From Rheinheimera sp. D18 (lineage in GTDB: Bacteria > Pseudomonadota > Gammaproteobacteria > Enterobacterales > Alteromonadaceae): 64,000 nt of DNA. The DNA is taken from positions 1,240,001-1,304,000 of the forward strand of contig NZ_CP037745.1 in assembly GCF_004345025.1 (NCBI RefSeq), read 5' to 3'. Under the pieces are notes generated by a model that worked only from the letters and a program-made list of their open reading frames with translations, was not told where the DNA came from and made no database searches. The position numbers and the translations under genes are program-made. Shown here piece by piece: positions 56,936 through 64,000 of this stretch (its first letter is position 1; the number at the start of each line of letters is the position of its first letter).

Positions 56936-59203
56936 ATGTTGAATAAAGATCTTGAGTTAACTCTGAATTTAGCTTTCAGGTTTGCACGCGAACGCCGGCA
57001 TGAATATATGACGGTAGAACATTTATTGTTAGCTTTGTTAGATAACCCCGCAGCAGGTGAAGCGCTGCGTTCATGTGGTGCTAATATCGACAAGCTACGT
57101 CAAGAGCTGTCTAGTTTTATTGACTCAACCACGCCAGTGCTTCCAGATGGGGAGTTAGAGCGCGATACCCAACCTACACTCGGTTTTCAGCGCGTTTTAC
57201 AGCGCGCGGTATTTCATGTGCAATCGTCGGGAAAAGCGGAAGTAACTGGGGCTAATGTGCTAGTGGCAATATTTAGCGAACAAGAATCCCAAGCGGTATA
57301 CCTGCTGAAAAAAACCGACATCACTCGACTTGATGTGGTTAATTTTATCTCGCATGGTGTTACTAAAACAGAAAAGTTAGAACAGCATGACGAACAAGCA
57401 CAGGAAGAGAGCGGTGAAGCCGTTGCGGACGATAGTAAATATTTAGAAAACTTCACCACTAACCTAAACATACAAGCTAAAAATGGCCATATTGACCCGT
57501 TAATTGGTCGCGAACAAGAAGTGGAACGTGCCATCCAAGTATTGTGTCGTAGAAAGAAAAACAACCCGTTACTGGTTGGCGAAGCGGGGGTGGGTAAAAC
57601 CGCTATTGCTGAAGGTTTGGCATACCGTATTGTGCATAATGAGGTACCAGAGGTTATTGCTAACGCGACTATTTATTCACTAGATATGGGCTCGTTATTG
57701 GCAGGTACTAAATACCGTGGAGATTTTGAAAAGCGCTTAAAATCTTTATTAAAAGAGTTAGAGCGTGAGAAAGACTCTATTTTATTTATCGACGAAATAC
57801 ACACCATTATTGGAGCCGGTGCGGCTTCAGGTGGCGTGATGGATGCTAGTAATTTAATTAAACCCTTGTTATCAAGCGGCCGTTTACGTTGCATGGGTTC
57901 AACTACCTATCAAGAGTTTAAGAGTGTGTTTGAAAAAGACACCGCATTGGCACGTCGGTTTCAAAAAATTGATGTTACAGAGCCTAGCGTGGAAGATACC
58001 ACGCGTATTTTGCTAGGTTTAAAAGAGCGTTATGAGCAGCATCATAATGTGCGGTACACACAAAAAGCACTGCGGGCAGCGGCTGAATTATCAGCTAAAT
58101 ACATTAATGAACGTTTTTTGCCTGATAAAGCTATTGATGTTATTGATGAAGCTGGTGCTAGCCAACGCTTATTGCCGGCATCTAAACGACGCAAAGTTAT
58201 TAATGTGCCGGAAATTGAGCATGTTGTTGCCAAGATGGCGCGTATTCCTGAGAAGTCGGTATCGGCATCTGATAAGGATGTGTTAGCTAACCTAGACCGT
58301 AACCTAAAACTAGTGGTATTTGGCCAAGACGAGCCAATAGAGGTGCTTACCGCGGCTATTCGCTTATCACGTTCAGGTCTTGGTAACGAAGAAAAGCCAA
58401 TAGGTAACTTTTTATTTGCTGGCCCAACCGGCGTAGGTAAAACTGAGGTAACCAAGCAACTGGCTAAAGTTATGGGGGTTGAGTTACTGCGCTTTGATAT
58501 GTCGGAGTACATGGAGCGCCATGCCATTAGCCGACTTATTGGTGCGCCACCAGGTTATGTTGGTTTTGAGCAGGGCGGCTTGTTAACCGATGCTGTGTCT
58601 AAGCATCCATACTCAGTGGTATTACTTGATGAAATTGAAAAAGCGCACAGCGATATATACAACATATTGCTGCAAGTAATGGATCACGGTACGTTAACTG
58701 ATAATAACGGGCGAAAAATTGATTTTCGTAATGTGGTATTAGTTATGACGACCAACGCGGGTGTACAGGAAACTGTACGTAAATCGATTGGTTTTCAGCA
58801 ACAAGATCACAGCCATGATGCGTTAGCGGAAATTAATCGCACTTTTAGCCCTGAATTTCGTAACCGTTTAGACGGTATTATTTGGTTTAAACATTTATCG
58901 ATAGATATTATTTTGCAAATTGTCGATAAGTTTATCTGCGATTTACAAGTGCAGCTGGATAAAAAGCAAGTGTCGTTAGAAATCAGCGCCAGTGCAAGGC
59001 AGTGGTTAGCGGATAAGGGATACGATCGGGCGATGGGTGCTAGACCTATGGCGAGGGTTATTCAAGAGCAGCTGAAAAAAGCCTTGGCCAATGAAATTCT
59101 ATTTGGTCGGTTAATGCATGGTGGCGAAGTAAGAATTGATCTTGTTGAAGATAAATTAAGCTTTGATTATCAAACCGCGGATGAGGCCGCTTTAGCCGAG
59201 TAA
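56936..59203 (+). CDS. clpA: ClpA, ATPase of the ClpAP protease
   Basis: A 755-residue Hsp100 unfoldase. The N-domain (about 1-145) binds ClpS; the first AAA+ module has Walker A at 215 (GEAGVGKT) and FIDEIH; the second has Walker A at 496 (GPTGVGKT) and LLDEIEKAH. No middle domain, as expected for ClpA. A ClpP-binding loop lies in the second module (near IGFQQQ). AGGAG precedes ATG 56936; a TTG at 56930 is less likely. No clpP is in the window. Confidence 0.97.
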   Translation: MLNKDLELTLNLAFRFARERRHEYMTVEHLLLALLDNPAAGEALRSCGANIDKLRQELSSFIDSTTPVLPDGELERDTQPTLGFQRVLQRAVFHVQSSGKAEVTGANVLVAIFSEQESQAVYLLKKTDITRLDVVNFISHGVTKTEKLEQHDEQAQEESGEAVADDSKYLENFTTNLNIQAKNGHIDPLIGREQEVERAIQVLCRRKKNNPLLVGEAGVGKTAIAEGLAYRIVHNEVPEVIANATIYSLDMGSLLAGTKYRGDFEKRLKSLLKELEREKDSILFIDEIHTIIGAGAASGGVMDASNLIKPLLSSGRLRCMGSTTYQEFKSVFEKDTALARRFQKIDVTEPSVEDTTRILLGLKERYEQHHNVRYTQKALRAAAELSAKYINERFLPDKAIDVIDEAGASQRLLPASKRRKVINVPEIEHVVAKMARIPEKSVSASDKDVLANLDRNLKLVVFGQDEPIEVLTAAIRLSRSGLGNEEKPIGNFLFAGPTGVGKTEVTKQLAKVMGVELLRFDMSEYMERHAISRLIGAPPGYVGFEQGGLLTDAVSKHPYSVVLLDEIEKAHSDIYNILLQVMDHGTLTDNNGRKIDFRNVVLVMTTNAGVQETVRKSIGFQQQDHSHDALAEINRTFSPEFRNRLDGIIWFKHLSIDIILQIVDKFICDLQVQLDKKQVSLEISASARQWLADKGYDRAMGARPMARVIQEQLKKALANEILFGRLMHGGEVRIDLVEDKLSFDYQTADEAALAE

Positions 59204-59232
59204 TAGCGGTTAACAAATTGATAGAAAACACT

Positions 59233-59254
59233 AAACCCGGCTTCGGCCGGGTTT
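59233..59254. terminator. Terminator between clpA and infA
   Basis: AAACCCGGC (59233-59241), loop TTCG, GCCGGGTTT (59246-59254). The C(UUCG)G tetraloop gives a very stable hairpin between the converging genes; T-runs are short. Confidence 0.85.
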
Positions 59255-59286
59255 GTATTAGCTAGTGTAAAGTAGTGGGAGCCGGC

Positions 59287-59505
<219 letters not shown>

Positions 59506-59599
59506 TCAGCGTACTTGCCTCTTAATATTGGGTGAACCACAAAAAAACTGCGCAGATTGTGCCGAAATCATCGGCATAAGTAAAGCAGCATGCGCTTTT

Positions 59600-60301
59600 T
59601 TAACCAAATGAATGCCATTGTCCCTGAATAAAGCGTTGTTGCGGCATAAATGCAGCCTTATAGGCCATTTTTTGGCAGGCATCAACTTGATAGCCTAAAT
59701 ATAACCATTGCTTTTGGTTTTGTTTAGCATATTGCAATAAATATAAAACCGCTAAAACGCCCGGTGAAAACGCACTGATCTCGGGTGCAAAAAAAGTATA
59801 CACCGCCGAGTATGCGTCGCTAGTTTCATCGACCACCGTTACACTCACCAATTGCTGGTTATAATACTGTTCTAATACCCGTACGTTTAACCATGAGCAG
59901 TTTAGCATTGAGCTTAGTTGTTCAGGCGTTGGCGGAAACATACTGCCGTCGGCATGTTTATGCGTAATATAATTAGCAAATAGCGGGTAGTAATCAGTAT
60001 TGGTGATATTAACTAATTGATGCTGCCAGTTATGACGCTGGGCCTTATTAAGTAACCGTTTTTGGCTGCGGCTTGGCACAAATTCGTTATAGCTTAGGCG
60101 TACCGAATGACATGCTCTACAACTAGGGCAGTGTGGTGTGTACACTTGTTCACCGCTACGACGAAAATTTAACTGCATTAGCTGCTGATAAAGCGCGGCG
60201 CTTAAAGGCTGGTGAGGCAACAAAAATACCAGTTGTTCTTGTTGCTCTGGCAAGTAACTACATTGTGCTGGTGCGGTTAAACCAAATTGCAGTTCATGCA
60301 T
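59600..60301 (-). CDS. bpt: Aspartate/glutamate leucyltransferase (Bpt)
   Basis: A 233-residue aminoacyl-tRNA-protein transferase of the ATE/Bpt family. The N-terminal cysteine cluster (CSYLP, then CPSCRACHSVRLSY) and the GNAT-like C-terminal half (SAVYTFF, YLLQYAKQ, YLGYQVDACQKMAYK) are typical. Bacterial Bpt adds leucine to proteins beginning with Asp or Glu, creating N-degrons read by ClpS. It overlaps the end of aat by eight bases, so both tagging enzymes are made together. E. coli lacks this gene. Confidence 0.93.
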   Translation of the reverse strand: MHELQFGLTAPAQCSYLPEQQEQLVFLLPHQPLSAALYQQLMQLNFRRSGEQVYTPHCPSCRACHSVRLSYNEFVPSRSQKRLLNKAQRHNWQHQLVNITNTDYYPLFANYITHKHADGSMFPPTPEQLSSMLNCSWLNVRVLEQYYNQQLVSVTVVDETSDAYSAVYTFFAPEISAFSPGVLAVLYLLQYAKQNQKQWLYLGYQVDACQKMAYKAAFMPQQRFIQGQWHSFG

Positions 60302-61016
60302 GCGATTTATCTAACCAAATAGTTTTAGCTTGCCAATGCGCCGTTGGTGTAGATAACTGACGATATTGCTGAAGTAACCGAACATAGTCTGCACGAGGCA
60401 TGGGAATAACGCCTAATTGCAATAAAAATGGATTCACCAGTTGGCAATCTATCCAGCCGTCAGCGACTTGCTGTAAATGATGTTGTAGTGCAATTAACGC
60501 TAGCTTAGCGGCATTAGGTATGAGATTAAACATAGACTCACCACAAAATAACTGGCCAACAAGTACACCGTACAAGCCGCCAACTAATTTATCTTGTTGC
60601 CACACTTCAATGCTGTGTGCATGGCCTTGCAAATGTAATTGTATATAGGCTTGTTGTATCTCGGGTAAAATCCAGGTGCTGGGCTGTTTAGCTCTTGGTG
60701 CCGCGCAGCTGGCTATTACGTCAGAAAATGCGCGATTAACACTAAAAGTAAGATTATAGCGTTGAAGTTGTTTTCGTAAGGTGCGGTTTAGTGTCACGGT
60801 ATTGGGTGCAAATACCGCCCGTACAGAAGGGCTCCACCAAAGTAGCGGATCACCATCGCTAAACCAAGGAAAAATAGCTTGGGAGTATGCACTGATTAAG
60901 CGTTCAGTACTAAGGTCGCCACCCATAGCAAGTAAACCGTCAGGGTCAGCAAGCGCACGATGTAACTTGGGAAAGCTAACATCGTGTGCTGATAACGCCG
61001 GCAGATAAATTGCCAT
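60294..61016 (-). CDS. aat: Leucyl/phenylalanyl-tRNA-protein transferase
   Basis: A 240-residue L/F-transferase that adds Leu or Phe to N-terminal Lys or Arg. Motifs: FPKLHRALADPDGLLAMGGDL, AYSQAIFPWFS, LLWWSPSVRAVF, and GLYGVLVGQLFCGESMF with NPFLLQLG later. ATG 61016 is chosen because the family N-terminus begins there; a longer frame extends into trxB. It follows trxB by seven bases and overlaps bpt. Confidence 0.95.
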   Translation of the reverse strand: MAIYLPALSAHDVSFPKLHRALADPDGLLAMGGDLSTERLISAYSQAIFPWFSDGDPLLWWSPSVRAVFAPNTVTLNRTLRKQLQRYNLTFSVNRAFSDVIASCAAPRAKQPSTWILPEIQQAYIQLHLQGHAHSIEVWQQDKLVGGLYGVLVGQLFCGESMFNLIPNAAKLALIALQHHLQQVADGWIDCQLVNPFLLQLGVIPMPRADYVRLLQQYRQLSTPTAHWQAKTIWLDKSHA

Positions 61017-61023
61017 GGTTAAC

Positions 61024-62420
<1,397 letters not shown>

Positions 62421-64000
62421 ATGAAAAAGACGACAACAATGCTAGCTGCGGTATCAGCTGGTTGTTTTGCACTAAGCCTTACGTCAGTTGCTGTTGCTGA
62501 GGGCATGAAAAGCCCAGAAATACTGATCAACTTATCTGATTTGGTCGAAGTTGAACCAACTCAATATATTATCAAATTTAAAGAACCTGCTGTGCAGTTA
62601 AGCGCTGATACTAATGCAAAAGAACTTGCGTCTTTATCTATTGCTCGTGCGACACAAGCGTTACAAAAAGTAAATGTTCAGGCGATTTCACACCTTACTT
62701 TTGTTAATGCCAGTGTGGCGAAATTAACGCCTACACAGCTTAAACAGTTGCAAGCCGATCCTAATGTTGAATACGTAGAAGAAGATAGTAAGCGTTATTT
62801 AATGAATAACATTATTACGCCGATGGCTCAGTCTACGCCTTACGGTATTACTATGGTGCAAGCCAACCAAGTAAGTGACTCAAGCGCCGGTAATATTAAG
62901 GTGTGTATTATTGATACCGGTTATCAATCCAATCATGAAGATTTACCTAGCTCAGGTGTAACAGGTGCTGCATTTTCTGGCCACGGTAATTGGTATTCAG
63001 ATGGCAACGGCCACGGTACACACGTTGCAGGTACTATGGTTGGTTTAAACAATAACAAAGGTGTAGTAGGTGTTATTGGTTCAGGCCAAGCAGGCGTGCA
63101 TATTGTTAAAATATTCGACAATAATGGTGAGTGGACTAACGCGTCTAATTTAGTTAGTGCAATTCAATCATGTAAAGACGCTGGCGCTAAAGTCGTAAAT
63201 ATGAGCTTAGGCGGCGGCTCATCGAATCAGACTGAAAAGACTGCGATGAACAACTTCTACAATAGCGGTATGTTATTAATTGCTGCTGCGGGTAACGGTG
63301 GCAATACGTCGTTTTCGTACCCAGCGTCTTATGATGCGGTGGTTTCAGTCGCAGCGGTTGATTCTAGCGCTAATTTAGCCAGCTTCTCACAACGTAACAC
63401 GCAAGTTGAAATTGCCGGTCCTGGTGTGAACGTAAGTTCAACCTGGAATAATGGTGGCTATAACAGCATCAGCGGTACTTCAATGGCATCGCCTCACGTT
63501 GCTGGGGTAGCTGCGTTAGTGTGGAGCAACCATATACAGTGTACTGCACCACAAATTCGTAATGCGTTAAACAAAACCGCACAAGACCGCGGTGCTGCCG
63601 GGCGTGACTCATCTTATGGCTGGGGTATCATTAAGGCAAAAGCCGCGCACGACTATTTAACCAATAATGGCTGTAGTGGTAATGGCGGCGGCGATGGTGG
63701 CACACCTCCGCCAGAGGGCGGTGGTGCAACCTTCCCTAATTTATCAGCTAGTACTGGCCAGTGGTTAAGAGGCAGCTATCAGATCCCTTCTGGCGTATCG
63801 TCTATTAGCTTTAAAACGTCAGGCGGTTCAGGTGATGCTGACTTGTATGTCCGTTATGGTAGTGCACCCACGACAACTGCCTACACCTGTCGTCCATACC
63901 TACAAGGTAGCAATGAAATTTGTACCATTAGCAACCCGCAAGCAGGTACATGGCACGTCGGTATTCGTGCTTATGCAGCTTATAGCGGTTTAACTTTCAG
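62421..64000 (+). CDS. Secreted S8 (subtilisin-like) serine protease, partial
   Basis: The first 526 codons of a secreted protease; the frame is open to the window end. A signal peptide (about 1-28, ending AVA) is followed by an I9-type propeptide (about 45-130, QYIIKFKEPA ... VEYVEEDSKRY). The catalytic triad is Asp165 (IIDTGY), His198 (GHGTHVAG) and Ser354 (GTSMASPH). A Gly-rich linker (about 415-432) leads to a PPC domain (from about 437), usual in exported proteases of marine bacteria and removed or used for substrate binding after secretion. It is probably a nutrient-acquiring extracellular enzyme. What follows the PPC domain cannot be seen. Confidence 0.93.
   Translation, partial: MKKTTTMLAAVSAGCFALSLTSVAVAEGMKSPEILINLSDLVEVEPTQYIIKFKEPAVQLSADTNAKELASLSIARATQALQKVNVQAISHLTFVNASVAKLTPTQLKQLQADPNVEYVEEDSKRYLMNNIITPMAQSTPYGITMVQANQVSDSSAGNIKVCIIDTGYQSNHEDLPSSGVTGAAFSGHGNWYSDGNGHGTHVAGTMVGLNNNKGVVGVIGSGQAGVHIVKIFDNNGEWTNASNLVSAIQSCKDAGAKVVNMSLGGGSSNQTEKTAMNNFYNSGMLLIAAAGNGGNTSFSYPASYDAVVSVAAVDSSANLASFSQRNTQVEIAGPGVNVSSTWNNGGYNSISGTSMASPHVAGVAALVWSNHIQCTAPQIRNALNKTAQDRGAAGRDSSYGWGIIKAKAAHDYLTNNGCSGNGGGDGGTPPPEGGGATFPNLSASTGQWLRGSYQIPSGVSSISFKTSGGSGDADLYVRYGSAPTTTAYTCRPYLQGSNEICTISNPQAGTWHVGIRAYAAYSGLTF

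Noticed and set aside
59204-59286. Possible tRNA-Ser between clpA and infA, as in E. coli (serW)
   Set aside because: The gap is only 83 bases and is occupied by a UUCG terminator; no cloverleaf or anticodon arm can be drawn.

Overview
The window is a 64 kb piece of a gammaproteobacterial chromosome. I see no plasmid, prophage, insertion sequence, CRISPR array, rRNA or tRNA. Gene content and order (yqgE-yqgF-gshB-rsmE near metK, tkt-epd-pgk-fba, purB-hflD-mnmA-nudJ, cspD/clpS-clpA, infA-aat-trxB) are those of Alteromonadales and related marine or aquatic gammaproteobacteria. A DUF3450/TtpC TonB2-type operon, a monomeric isocitrate dehydrogenase, a leucine dehydrogenase, an AbgT transporter and an imuA-imuB-dnaE2 cassette point to the Rheinheimera/Arsukibacterium/Alishewanella neighbourhood. 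That placement is an inference from family resemblance, not a search.

Layout. 1-3.8 kb: end of secF, a NYN-domain nuclease-like gene, hutD/ves and ygiQ. 3.8-5.5 kb: a soluble four-PAS chemoreceptor-like protein on the minus strand. 5.8-14 kb: alpha-2-macroglobulin yfhM and pbpC, a periplasmic defence/peptidoglycan pair. 14-21 kb: rlmC, then an SOS mutagenesis operon (LexA box, imuA, imuB, dnaE2) that continues without a gap into an isochorismatase-family hydrolase. 21-24.2 kb: S1/P1 nuclease and rlmJ on the minus strand, a degenerate-looking stretch, and a TrmH-family methyltransferase. 24.3-28.1 kb: a minus-strand yip1-macA-macB(ATPase)-macB(permease) operon. 28.2-34.1 kb: DUF1653, yqgF, yqgE, gshB, rsmE, an AbgT transporter and metK, all minus. 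34.4-39.8 kb: the carbon-metabolism run tkt, epd, pgk, fbaA.

39.9-45.1 kb: a complete TonB2-like energy-transduction operon (DUF3450, ttpC, exbB, exbD, tonB, TPR protein), with a good promoter, a leader able to form competing hairpins, and a strong terminator. 45.1-47.9 kb: a PrsR-like sigma54 response regulator and a leucine dehydrogenase. 48.1-53.5 kb: DUF4826, roxA, purB, hflD, mnmA, nudJ. 53.8-56 kb: monomeric icd. 56.1-62 kb: cspD, clpS, clpA, infA, bpt, aat, trxB, a cluster holding the tagging enzymes, adaptor and unfoldase of the bacterial N-degron pathway. 62.4 kb to the end: a secreted S8 serine protease with a PPC domain, cut by the window edge.

Most of the window is housekeeping. 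The parts most worth a second look are the hydrolase attached to the SOS mutasome operon, the DUF3450-led TonB2 operon and its leader RNA, the membrane-free multi-PAS receptor with a minimal signalling tip, and the orphan PrsR-type regulator. I did not find a convincing wholly new system.
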